Origin: Halorussus litoreus
Lineage (GTDB): Archaea; Halobacteriota; Halobacteria; Halobacteriales; Haladaptataceae
DNA length: 38,905 nucleotides
NCBI RefSeq assembly: GCF_003382685.1
Contig: NZ_QLVG01000055.1
Coordinates: 1-38,905 of the forward strand
Reading direction: 5' to 3'
Both the position numbers and the translations under genes were made by a program. Shown in pieces: positions 14,660 through 22,374 of this stretch. Position 1 is the first letter of the stretch. Each line of letters begins with the position of its first letter. A model generated the notes under the pieces. The model was given only the letters and a program-made list of their open reading frames with translations. It did no database searches and had not been told where the DNA came from.

Positions 14660-15871
14660 GTGAAGCGACGGACACTCCTGGCCTCCCTCGTGGTCGCGTC
14701 GAGCGCGGGCTGTCTGCGGCTTCAGTCCACCGACGGCGGGACGACGACCGAAGCGGAGGCGACCGCTGACGAGCAGGCAGTCTCATCGGGTAGCCAGACC
14801 GCGACCGAGGTAGCAGGGACCGACGAACAGACGACCGACGAACCGACGACCACCGAGCAGACGACCACGGAAGCCCCGACCGCCGCGGAGTCCGACCGGC
14901 TCGACCTCCGATGGCGGTCGGGGATCAGGAGCTACGAAGCCGTCGTCGAGGGACCGACCATGTACGCGTTTCCGGGCAGCAACGGGGTTCACGCCGTCGA
15001 AATCGAGACGGGGGCCACCCAGTGGTCGGCGGCGCCCGACGCGACCCTCCGCGGTGCCGCGGTCGACGGCGACGCCGTGTTCGCGGCGGACCGCAAAGGC
15101 GATGGGTCGCTGTACGCGGTCGACACCGACGACCAGTCGACGCGCTGGACTGCCGACCTTGGAGGGTCAGCTCGCCCCCCGGTACGCGCCTCGGAGGAGT
15201 TCGCGGTGGCCGGGTCGTGGAGCGAGGGCGAGGGGAGCCGCCTCACGGCGTTCGACCGCGAGACCGGCGAGGAGCGCTGGACGTGGGAGCACGAAAATTC
15301 CGTGGGAGAGGCCTCACCCGTCGTCGACGGCACGATCTACGTGGGTACCACGGGAGCTCCGACGATACACGCGATAGATGTCCAGACCGGACGCGAGCAG
15401 TGGGTTCTCGAACAGGGTAGCGAGTTCCCGGTCATCGTGGCCGACGGCTCGCTGTACTGCGCGTGGACGTCCCGGGTCGCCAAGATATCGCTCGAGGACC
15501 GCTCGAAGAAGTGGCAGGTTCGACTGGACGGAACGATTCCGCGCCAGCCGGTACTCACCGACGGCCGCCTCTTCACGGGCGTCGACGGTGGCGCGGTCGT
15601 CGCGCTCGACGTCGTGAGCGGTGAGGAAGTGTGGCGAGCAGACGTGCCGTTCAATCGTGACTCGGCGCTGGCGGTCGGTCCGGACGCCGTCTGGGTCGCG
15701 ACGCAGTCGGAACTCCACGCGGTCGACCGGGGATCGGCCGAAGCCGAACTCGTCGGGGCGCTCAACACTTCGGCGACGCACCCGCAGACGACCGAAGCGG
15801 TGTTTCACGACGGGACGCTGGTGCTGTGTCGAGGCCAAAGTCCGATGGAAGCGTACGACGTCGTGGAATAG
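14660..15871 (+). CDS. Second Tat lipoprotein with PQQ-type beta-propeller
   Basis: A 403-residue paralogue of the preceding lipoprotein. The likely start is a GTG (14660) giving MKRRTLLASLVVASSAGC, a twin-arginine-like signal with the lipobox cysteine at 18; no in-frame ATG precedes it within a plausible distance, and ATTAATG about 26 bp upstream could be the TATA element of a leaderless transcript. A Thr/Glu-rich linker (about 25-75, TTTEAEATADEQAV and similar) leads to propeller blades such as SLYAVDTDDQSTRWTAD, TAFDRETGEERWTWE, IHAIDVQTGREQWVLE and VVALDVVSGEEVWRAD. Function unknown. It has its own 133-bp upstream gap, so it may be transcribed separately. Confidence 0.83.
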   Translation: MKRRTLLASLVVASSAGCLRLQSTDGGTTTEAEATADEQAVSSGSQTATEVAGTDEQTTDEPTTTEQTTTEAPTAAESDRLDLRWRSGIRSYEAVVEGPTMYAFPGSNGVHAVEIETGATQWSAAPDATLRGAAVDGDAVFAADRKGDGSLYAVDTDDQSTRWTADLGGSARPPVRASEEFAVAGSWSEGEGSRLTAFDRETGEERWTWEHENSVGEASPVVDGTIYVGTTGAPTIHAIDVQTGREQWVLEQGSEFPVIVADGSLYCAWTSRVAKISLEDRSKKWQVRLDGTIPRQPVLTDGRLFTGVDGGAVVALDVVSGEEVWRADVPFNRDSALAVGPDAVWVATQSELHAVDRGSAEAELVGALNTSATHPQTTEAVFHDGTLVLCRGQSPMEAYDVVE

Positions 15872-15906
15872 CGTCGAAACGACGTCGTGGAGAAGTAGTC
15901 GTGCAG

Positions 15907-16455
15907 TTACTCGTGGACGTCCACGGACTCCAGCACGACCTCCTCCTGCGGTTGGTCGTTAGGGTCGGTCGAGACCGCGCCGATCTCCTCGACCACGTCC
16001 ATGCCGTCGACGACCTTGCCGAACACCGCGTGGCGGTCGTCGAGGTGGGGCTGGGCGTCCAGCGTGATGAAGAACTGCGAGCCGTTGGTGTCCGGGCCGC
16101 TGTTGGCCATCGAGAGGACTCCGGCGTCGTCGTGGCGCAGTTCGTCGTGGAACTCGTCTTCGAACTCGTAGCCGGGGCCGCCGCGGCCGGTCTCGGTCGG
16201 GTCGCCGCCCTGGATCATGAAGTCCTCGATGACCCGGTGGAAGGCAACGTCGTTGTACAGCGCGTCGCCGCGCGTCTCGCCGGACTGTGGGTCCTCCCAC
16301 GTCGTGGTCCCCGGTGCGGGGTCGGCGTCGGCGGCCGGGTCGTGTTCCGCGAGATTGACGAAGTTCTCGACGGTCGTCGGAGCGCGCTCGTCGTAGAGTT
16401 CTACTTCGATGTCGCCGCGGTTCGTGTGGAGCGTGGCTGTCAGTTGGTCTGCCAT
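15907..16455 (-). CDS. Cyclophilin-type peptidyl-prolyl cis-trans isomerase
   Basis: A 182-residue cytosolic cyclophilin that accelerates proline isomerisation during folding. It carries the family hallmarks FHRVIEDFMIQGGDPTETG (active-site Arg in FHRV, then the QGGD motif), GVLSMANSGPDTNGSQFFIT and HAVFGKVVDGMDVV. Relative to small bacterial cyclophilins it has an acidic insertion at about 38-65 (AADADPAPGTTTWED), common in haloarchaeal versions. No signal peptide. A TATA-like element (minus strand, about 16477-16486) lies about 27 bp before the start, fitting a leaderless mRNA. Confidence 0.93.
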   Translation of the reverse strand: MADQLTATLHTNRGDIEVELYDERAPTTVENFVNLAEHDPAADADPAPGTTTWEDPQSGETRGDALYNDVAFHRVIEDFMIQGGDPTETGRGGPGYEFEDEFHDELRHDDAGVLSMANSGPDTNGSQFFITLDAQPHLDDRHAVFGKVVDGMDVVEEIGAVSTDPNDQPQEEVVLESVDVHE

Positions 16456-16601
16456 ACCCGAGCAGAGGGTCGCCCGACTGAAAGTCCTGCCGGAGATGTT
16501 TCAAACTGAGTTCTTACTACGTCGGGCAGGAATCGAACGAGCTTCAGCAGCGGTATCAAAATCCTCGGTAGCTCTGCCAGCAACATTGGGATCGCGGTCT
16601 C

Positions 16602-16728
16602 GAAAGCCCTCGGCGCGCTCGCGGTCGCTCACCGGGATATTCTCGCTCGCTTCGCTCGCTCGAATAGTGCCCGCTGAGGCGACCACGGCCTTCGGCCGCG
16701 AGCCCGCCTCGCCCGTTCATCCACCAGG
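16602..16728 (+). repeat. Structured intergenic repeat, copy A
   Basis: This copy reads GAAAGCCCTCGG at its start and ends near CATCCACCAGG. Internally GGTCGCTCACCGGGATATT pairs with GAATAGTGCCCGCTGAGGC, closing an apical hairpin built on CGCTCGCTTCGCTCG. The same layout recurs at 26093-26231 and 28321-28446 on the other strand. It lies in the 373-bp gap between the cyclophilin start and the ureohydrolase 3' end. Apart from this element and the cyclophilin promoter I see nothing coding there. Confidence 0.7.
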
Positions 16729-16828
16729 ACAGCAGTTGTCGGGTCAGCCGGTCGAAGTTGGCGGCTGGTCGGGCTGTCGATGCTGACGATTGGTTCGGAC
16801 TACCAAGTCGAAAGGCTGCTGGCCCGCC

Positions 16829-17668
16829 TCACTCCCCGCCGGCTGCCGCGGCGTGCGCGAACACGAACTCCCGGACGAGTTTACCCGCGAGCGCGGCGGC
16901 CTGTCCGTCGTCGCGGTCGTTGACCTCCACGGCGTCGAACCCCACGACTTCGGAAGTCTCGGCGACCGCTCGGACCGCGTCGCGCATCTCTCGCGGTTCG
17001 AGGCCGAACGGCTCCATCGTCCCGGTGCCGGGCGCGAACCCCGGGTCGGCCGCGTCGATATCGACGGTGAGGTAGACCGACTGTTCCTCGTCGCCGTCGC
17101 CCCTCGCGTCGAAGTCGGGCGACCAGTCGGCCACGTCCTCCGGCGCGACGACCGTCACGTCCGATTCGGCGGCTCGGTCCCACTCGTCCTCGCTGCCGGT
17201 CCGCGCGCCGAGGATGATGGCTTCGTCGGCGGTGTCGAGCGCGTGGCGGGTCACCGTGGCGTGGCTCAGCGGGTTACCGTCGTACGCCTCGCGGAGGTCG
17301 AGGTGGGCGTCCAGACAGACGAAGACGTCGGGGTCGGTCGCCCGCACGCCCGCGAGCGTGACCGTGTGCTCGCCCCCGAGCACGAGCGGGAGGGCGTCGT
17401 CCCACCGCACGTCGGTCACCACGCCTTCGAGGTACTCCAGATACTCCTCGGCGTCGTCCCACGCGCGGACGTCGCCGTGGTCGTGGACCGCGAGGTCAGA
17501 GAAGTGGTGGCCGGTGCGCGCGTCGTAGTCGTCGTACGTCCGGGCGAACCGCCGGACTCGGTCCGGGCCGAAGCGCGCGCCGGGCTGGAACGTCGTCGAG
17601 ACGTCGAGAGGCGCGCCGACGACCACGTAGTCTGCCGCCTCGCGGTCGGCGGTCGCGCCAGGGAACAT
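16829..17668 (-). CDS. speB: Ureohydrolase (agmatinase family), adjacent to aIF5A
   Basis: A 279-residue member of the arginase/agmatinase superfamily, which removes urea from guanidino compounds at a dinuclear manganese site. The metal-ligand motifs are LVLGGEHTVTL, CLDAHLDLREAYDGN followed by SHA, and VYLTVDIDAADPGFAPGTGT. The start abuts the aIF5A stop with no intervening base, so the two are co-transcribed. Work on Haloferax volcanii proposed that deoxyhypusine on aIF5A is made from agmatine, with a ureohydrolase of this kind removing urea afterwards; the linkage here supports that role over free polyamine synthesis. Which substrate it takes (agmatine or modified aIF5A) cannot be read from sequence. 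Confidence 0.88.
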   Translation of the reverse strand: MFPGATADREAADYVVVGAPLDVSTTFQPGARFGPDRVRRFARTYDDYDARTGHHFSDLAVHDHGDVRAWDDAEEYLEYLEGVVTDVRWDDALPLVLGGEHTVTLAGVRATDPDVFVCLDAHLDLREAYDGNPLSHATVTRHALDTADEAIILGARTGSEDEWDRAAESDVTVVAPEDVADWSPDFDARGDGDEEQSVYLTVDIDAADPGFAPGTGTMEPFGLEPREMRDAVRAVAETSEVVGFDAVEVNDRDDGQAAALAGKLVREFVFAHAAAAGGE

Positions 17669-18049
17669 CTATTCGAGGATCTTCCGCTGGTCGTCCATCT
17701 CGAGGTACTCGATCTGGTCGTCGGGCGAGAGGTCGACGCCGTCGGGCGTCTTGATGGTGATGGTCTCGTAGGTTTCGAGGTCCATGACCTGCGAGACGTC
17801 GTCGCTCTCGACGGAGACGACCTGCCCCTGCTTGCGTTCGATGATCGGGACCCAGATCTTCGCGTCGACGGGCTGGGAGAGGCTGCGCTTCTTCCCGTCG
17901 AAGACGCCCTCGGCCTCGATGCGGGCCTTGGCGCTGCCGTGCTTGCCCGGTTTGGCCGTGCTGTAGGAGTTGATCTCGCACGCGGCGTCGTCGATCATCA
18001 CGTAGTTGCCCTCCTGCAGGTCCCGCACTTCCTTCTGCTCTCTTGCCAT
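17669..18049 (-). CDS. eif5a: Translation initiation factor aIF5A
   Basis: A 126-residue aIF5A. The N-terminal SH3-like domain holds the modified-lysine loop [12 protein letters not shown], in which Lys36 is the site for (deoxy)hypusine; the C-terminal OB-fold domain runs from about 70 to 126 ([20 protein letters not shown]). The factor helps the ribosome through proline-rich and other stalling sequences. The chosen start, [14 protein letters not shown], matches family starts. A TATA box (minus strand, complement of TATAAA at 18074-18079) lies about 28 bp upstream, indicating a leaderless transcript. The adjoining ureohydrolase gene links it to its own modification pathway. Confidence 0.95.
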   Translation of the reverse strand: MAREQKEVRDLQEGNYVMIDDAACEINSYSTAKPGKHGSAKARIEAEGVFDGKKRSLSQPVDAKIWVPIIERKQGQVVSVESDDVSQVMDLETYETITIKTPDGVDLSPDDQIEYLEMDDQRKILE

Positions 18050-18123
18050 ATGGCCGGATAGCGGATGGGACAGTATAAACAGTTTGGAATGCGTTTTCCA
18101 CTGCTTCGGGGACCACGTCGTCG

Positions 18124-18396
18124 TCAGTCCTTGCGGTAGTCGTGCCCGGCGACGAGCGCGGCGGCGTGGAGCGCCATCAGAGCCGCGACCAGCGAGGGCT
18201 GACTCCCGGCGACGCCGCCGATAAGCATCGGCACGTACGCCAGCGGGAGCAGGACCGCCGACCAGAACCCCGCGAAGCGGAACTGGTTCGTCGCCGTCTT
18301 CCGGAGCGAGCGGGCGAGTTCGGTATGGCTGCTGGTCGATTCGTCCGCGCTACCGGTCACGCGCTGAGTGTCGAGGGTGGAGGGAGCGTTCGACAT
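18124..18396 (-). CDS. Small two-helix membrane protein, unknown
   Basis: A 90-residue protein with a polar, Ser/Thr-rich N-terminus (1-35) and two hydrophobic segments at about 42-62 ([20 protein letters not shown]) and 68-84 ([17 protein letters not shown]), ending in HDYRKD. No family is recognised. It lies alone on the minus strand upstream of aIF5A with a 74-bp gap, and the aIF5A TATA box lies in that gap, so the two are probably separate transcripts. The 249-bp stretch upstream (18397-18645) contains an AT-rich segment near 18490-18580, probably promoter sequence, and no convincing gene. Confidence 0.65.
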   Translation of the reverse strand: MSNAPSTLDTQRVTGSADESTSSHTELARSLRKTATNQFRFAGFWSAVLLPLAYVPMLIGGVAGSQPSLVAALMALHAAALVAGHDYRKD

Positions 18397-18645
18397 CGTT
18401 CTTATCCAGTTCTACGAACCCCGGCCCCATATAACGGAGAGAGCCTTCGGAAGAATTCGCGTCTTTCACCGACGACGCTCCGGTTTCTCCCGGTTTCACG
18501 CAAGTAAATCGACCTTTTACAACCGCCTTAGAATGCTTTAGAAGTTTTAAAACCTATTATGAGGGTGTTTTTGTAATCGGGGCACTCGCTGTCGTGACAA
18601 CAGTGTGCACGGCCGGCTAATCGCGCGAGTTGGAAAGCTACCTCG

Positions 18646-19755
18646 TCAATCGGATCGTCCGTGGCGCGCGATGCAGTCGCCGACGCGCGCCAGCCCCTCG
18701 GCCAGTTCGTCGGTCGGCAGGCCGAACCCGATGCGGAAGTAGTCGTCGTAACTGAACAGGTCACCTGGCGCGAGCACGACGCTCTCCTCCTCGACGACCG
18801 TCCGGCAGAACTCCCTGCTTCCCGAGAAGCCGTCGGGGATCGTCACGAAGCCGTTGACGCCCACGGGGTCGTCCCACGACAGGTCGTGGTCGGCGACGAA
18901 CTCCCGCACGCGCTCGCAGTTGCGCGCCGCGAGGTCGCGGTTCTCGGTCAGAATCGCGTCCTCCTGCTCGCCGAGCGCCTGCCGGGCGACGTGCTGGCCG
19001 ACGATTCCCGGCGAGATGGTGGTGTAGTCTTTCCACTGCCACGCCGCCTCGACCACCTCCTCGGGTCCAGCGAGCCAGCCGAACCGCAGTCCGGCGAGGC
19101 CGTAGGCCTTGGTCAGGCTGGTCGTGCTGACGCCGCGCTCGCCCATGCTGGCGACCGGCGCGAGTGGCTCGTCGGCGAGCAGCCGGTACACTTCGTCGCA
19201 GAGCAGGTAGGCGTCCTCGTCTTCGGCGAGGTCGTACAGCGCGCGGACTTTCTCCTCGGGATGATACTGGCCCGTCGGGTTGTTCGGGTTGTTGAGCACG
19301 ACGACGTTCGTCTCCGGGCGAACGGCGTCGGCCACGGCGTCCACGTCGAGTTCCCACTCGGGCGGTTCGAGCCACACCTTCGTCACGTCGCCGACCGCTT
19401 CCGGCACGGCGTGGAGCGCCTGATACGTCGGCGCGACGACGACCGCGTGGCCGTCACCGTGGTCACCATCGTCGCTCGGTCCGCCACCGCCCAGAAGCGA
19501 CAGGAACGCGAGGAAGTTCGCCTCCTGGGTCCCGCAGGTGAACAGCACTTCGTCCGCCCCGCGGTCGTACCGGTCGGCGACCTCGGCTCGGAACTCGGGG
19601 TCGCCGTTCGTCGGGATGACGTACCCCAGTTTCCCCGGATCGAGGTCGAACCTGCTCGCGTCGAGACTCCGGATTCCGCTCTCGGCCAGCATGATGTCGG
19701 CCTCGTGCTCGTACTCTGCGAACCAGCGTTCGAGTCCGAACGGTGCGATGTCCAT
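18646..19755 (-). CDS. PLP-dependent class I/II aminotransferase
   Basis: A 369-residue fold-type I aminotransferase. It has the PLP-pocket sequence VVLNNPNNPTGQYH (Asn in NNPNNPTG), the Asp/Tyr motif LLCDEVYRLL, and the Schiff-base lysine in STTSLTKAYGLAGLRFGW. The substrate carboxylate-binding Arg is likely in DYFRIGFGLP near the C-terminus. A short acidic/His insertion (about 90-100) is lineage-specific. Similar proteins act on aspartate, aromatic or branched amino acids, and specificity cannot be assigned. A TATA-like GCTTTACG (minus strand, 19779-19786) lies about 27 bp upstream, indicating a leaderless mRNA. Monocistronic. Confidence 0.88.
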   Translation of the reverse strand: MDIAPFGLERWFAEYEHEADIMLAESGIRSLDASRFDLDPGKLGYVIPTNGDPEFRAEVADRYDRGADEVLFTCGTQEANFLAFLSLLGGGGPSDDGDHGDGHAVVVAPTYQALHAVPEAVGDVTKVWLEPPEWELDVDAVADAVRPETNVVVLNNPNNPTGQYHPEEKVRALYDLAEDEDAYLLCDEVYRLLADEPLAPVASMGERGVSTTSLTKAYGLAGLRFGWLAGPEEVVEAAWQWKDYTTISPGIVGQHVARQALGEQEDAILTENRDLAARNCERVREFVADHDLSWDDPVGVNGFVTIPDGFSGSREFCRTVVEEESVVLAPGDLFSYDDYFRIGFGLPTDELAEGLARVGDCIARHGRSD

Positions 19756-19920
19756 GCCGCGAAGTCGTCGGGAACGAGCGTAAAGCCATTGGAAGGGGCA
19801 GGCGTCGATCCGAACCCGCGGCTCGGTCGTTTATCTCCTCGGCAGCGTTCACTCCATAGACGCCGATCCGGCTGCCGACTCCGCCACAGCTAAGTCGGCG
19901 AGGTCGGTGCCTCCAGTACG

Positions 19921-21333
19921 ATGGCCCCCACCGACTCCACCGAAAGCGACCGACTCCGGAGCGCTGGCCGGTGTGGGCTACTCATCGCCGGGAACCTCCT
20001 CCCGCTGGTCGGGGTGATCGTCTGGAACTGGGACCTCGCGGCGCTCCTCGTGCTGTATGGCGTCGAGGGCGTCGTGACGGCCGCGACTGCGGCACTGAAG
20101 ATGCTGTTCGCCGAGCGCGTCCCCTCGGCCCGGTACGCCGGGTCGGACCTCCCGTTCCGTGAACTGCTGGACAAACGCGGCGGCGTCCGAGTCGTCGAGG
20201 GCTGGCCTCCGATCTACCCTCGGAATCTACCCTTCGCGCTCGGGATGGGTGCCACGTTTCTGTTCGTCTGGGGCGGCATCGGCGCGCTCGTGGTGGCCGA
20301 TTTCGTAGCCGAGGCGTCTGGCACCCTCCTGACGACAGTCCTGCTGTCCGGTGTCGGACTGCTGGTGACGCGACTCGCCGAGTTCCGCACCGAGTACCTC
20401 GGCGGCGGGGAGTACACCGACGTCTCGGCCCGGTCGGCCGCGACCACGCCGAGCAGGCAGATGATCCTCGTCTTCTGCCTGTTGCCGTTGCTCGCGGTGC
20501 TGGACGAGTCCCGCGCGGCTGGTACGGTGCTGCTGGTCGTCGTGGTCGCGCTCAAGACCCTGACCGACGCGTACGGGTTCTGGGTGGACCACCTCGACAG
20601 ACCGCCGCTCCGGGTCGGCGAATGGCTGCTCGGCGTCGACGAGACGGGCGACCCGCCACCGGCGGTCACCGCACCTGACCGACCGGTCGACGCGCGGGTC
20701 GGGACCGACACCTCCGCAGTGCTTTTCACCGGCTTGATACCCGTGGCGCTGGCGCTCGTGTCCCGGGGCGGGTTGCTGGGCGTCCTCGGGGGCGTACTGG
20801 CGATCACCTTACTCGGCCTCCCGGGACTGGTCGTGGGCGGAGCCGTGGTCACGGCCGTCGCGGGCGCGAACCTGCTGGTCCACTACGTCCGGTACGGGAC
20901 GCTCGAATACCGGCGTCGGGGCGACACGCTCGTCTGCTACGACGAGTGGCTCGACGAACCGCAGTGGACCTGCGAGATCGACGCCATCCGAGACTGCTCG
21001 GTCGAACGACGGATCACGAGCAAACTGTTCGGAACGACCGTGGTCACGTTCGAGGCCGACGACGCGAGATTTCGAGTCGGACCGGTTTCGGACGCCGACA
21101 TCGCCTTCGACGCGCTCGGATTCCCGTACGTCGACGCGAGTCAGGACGAGCCAAACCGCGGGGTCGCGGTCGCCGCGGTCGGTCTCGCCGGTCTGTTCCT
21201 GGCCATTCCGGCGGGGCTGTATCTCGCGCCCGGTGTGTCGACCGCCGACGCGGTCGGGGTCGCGGTCGTCTTGGTACCGACGACCGCCACGGTCGTCGGA
21301 CCGTTGCTGTGGGTCTCGCTGTACAACGCCTGA
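19921..21333 (+). CDS. DUF6498-type polytopic membrane protein
   Basis: A 470-residue integral membrane protein. The N-terminal part (CGLLIAGNLLPLVGVIVWNW, then LLVLYGVEGVVTAATAALKM) matches the haloarchaeal DUF6498 pattern. There are about nine or ten hydrophobic helices in all. Between the fourth helical group and the last pair (about 325-395) a soluble segment resembles a bacterial PH-like fold: YRRRGDTLVCYDEWL, SKLFGTTVVTFEADD. Function unknown. It stands as a single gene, convergent with the ZIP transporter gene five bases beyond its end. Confidence 0.72.
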   Translation: MAPTDSTESDRLRSAGRCGLLIAGNLLPLVGVIVWNWDLAALLVLYGVEGVVTAATAALKMLFAERVPSARYAGSDLPFRELLDKRGGVRVVEGWPPIYPRNLPFALGMGATFLFVWGGIGALVVADFVAEASGTLLTTVLLSGVGLLVTRLAEFRTEYLGGGEYTDVSARSAATTPSRQMILVFCLLPLLAVLDESRAAGTVLLVVVVALKTLTDAYGFWVDHLDRPPLRVGEWLLGVDETGDPPPAVTAPDRPVDARVGTDTSAVLFTGLIPVALALVSRGGLLGVLGGVLAITLLGLPGLVVGGAVVTAVAGANLLVHYVRYGTLEYRRRGDTLVCYDEWLDEPQWTCEIDAIRDCSVERRITSKLFGTTVVTFEADDARFRVGPVSDADIAFDALGFPYVDASQDEPNRGVAVAAVGLAGLFLAIPAGLYLAPGVSTADAVGVAVVLVPTTATVVGPLLWVSLYNA

Positions 21334-21338
21334 GCCCA

Positions 21339-22268
21339 CTACACGTACATCAGCGGGACCATCGCCACGATGCCGACCGCGAGCCCGATCAGAAGTTCGC
21401 GGTGGCCGCCGTTCGGCAGGTCCGCCCCCGTTTCGAGCGCCTCCGGCACGAACTCCGTGAGGACCAGATACACCATCGCGCCCGCTGCGAACCCGAAGCC
21501 GAAGGGGAGGAACGCCTCGGCCCAGCGGACGAACGCGAAGGCGATCACCGCGCCGACGGGCTGGGGCAGGCTGGAGAACACCGCCGCGCCGACCATCCGC
21601 CAGTTCGACAGCCCCATCGCTCGCATCGGGATGGCGATGGCGGTCCCCTCGGGGATGTTGTGGATGGAGATGGCGACCGTCATGAACACCGCGAGCAGCG
21701 GGACCGAGAAGCCGAGTATCCCGATGCCGCCCTCCAGTCCGAGCTCCGCGAACGACACGCCGACCGCGACGCCCTCCGGGAAGCTGTGGACGGTGAGGAT
21801 GCCGAGGATGAGCACGAGCGTCTTCAAGTCGCCCTCCGCGAACGCCTTCGCTTCCATCGCGTGCTCGTCGTGGCCGTGGCCTCCGCCGTCCGCGTGGACC
21901 GTCTCGTCCGCTTCGGGATCTGGAATTTCGGCGGTGTCCTCGCCGCCGTCGCGTTCGTCGTCCTGATGATCGTCCTCGAGGTCCACCGCGTCGAGCGTCC
22001 GGTCGGAGACCTCGACCAGCACGACGCCAGCGAGGAGTCCGCCGACCATCAGCGTCGGGAAGCCGCCCGAGGCGTAGGCCAGTCCCTCGTTCACGAGGCC
22101 GAACAGCGACGCCGACACCATGATGCCCGATGCGAGGCCCCACAGCGTCACGTTCCACCGGTCGCTGAACTCCTCGACGAAGAAAAAGGGAAGCGCGCCG
22201 AGCCCGGTCGCCAGCGCCGTCAGGAGCCCCGCGACGAACACGAGTACGAGGTTCTCGGCCAGTGCCAT
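21339..22268 (-). CDS. ZIP-family divalent metal transporter
   Basis: A 309-residue ZIP transporter, probably importing Zn(II) or related divalent metals. It shows eight hydrophobic helices, the TM4 motif VHSFPEGVAVGVSF and the TM5 motif SIHNIPEGTAIAIPM, whose His and Glu residues form the metal centre. The cytosolic loop between TM3 and TM4 is His/Asp-rich (HADGGGHGHDEHAMEAK), as in many ZIP proteins. The start chosen is MALAENLVLVF at 22268; the frame opens 13 codons earlier, but that segment lies in the promoter. An imperfect palindrome about 36 bp upstream may be a metal-responsive operator. Confidence 0.88.
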   Translation of the reverse strand: MALAENLVLVFVAGLLTALATGLGALPFFFVEEFSDRWNVTLWGLASGIMVSASLFGLVNEGLAYASGGFPTLMVGGLLAGVVLVEVSDRTLDAVDLEDDHQDDERDGGEDTAEIPDPEADETVHADGGGHGHDEHAMEAKAFAEGDLKTLVLILGILTVHSFPEGVAVGVSFAELGLEGGIGILGFSVPLLAVFMTVAISIHNIPEGTAIAIPMRAMGLSNWRMVGAAVFSSLPQPVGAVIAFAFVRWAEAFLPFGFGFAAGAMVYLVLTEFVPEALETGADLPNGGHRELLIGLAVGIVAMVPLMYV

Positions 22269-22303
22269 GTCCGAACCAACACAGCCTACACAAAAAAGAG
22301 TTT

Positions 22304-22326
22304 CCAAAACAGAAATCTGTTTTTGG
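22304..22326. promoter_or_regulatory. Imperfect palindrome upstream of the ZIP transporter gene
   Basis: CCAAAACAG and CTGTTTTTGG (one extra T in the second arm) face each other across AAAT, 36 bp before the start codon. It is the only AT-rich inverted repeat in this gap. DtxR/SirR-type metal repressors of haloarchaea bind short AT-rich palindromes at such positions, so a metal-dependent operator is plausible; the regulator is not in the window. Confidence 0.4.
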
Positions 22327-22374
22327 CTATCCTAAAACTCGGGGCGAAGCGGTTCGGCGACGAGCTACTGCGGA

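Noticed and set aside
16511-16550. GTTCGATTCCTGC on the minus strand, resembling a tRNA T arm
   Set aside because: No acceptor, D or anticodon stem can be built around it.
16501-16686. 61-residue minus-strand ORF between the cyclophilin and ureohydrolase genes
   Set aside because: It runs through repeat copy A, whose conservation is at DNA/RNA level, and has no recognisable domain or promoter.
18528-18764. 78-residue minus-strand ORF with a HCCHDSECPDY segment
   Set aside because: Most of it is the out-of-frame shadow of the aminotransferase 3' end; the unique part has no start codon of its own.
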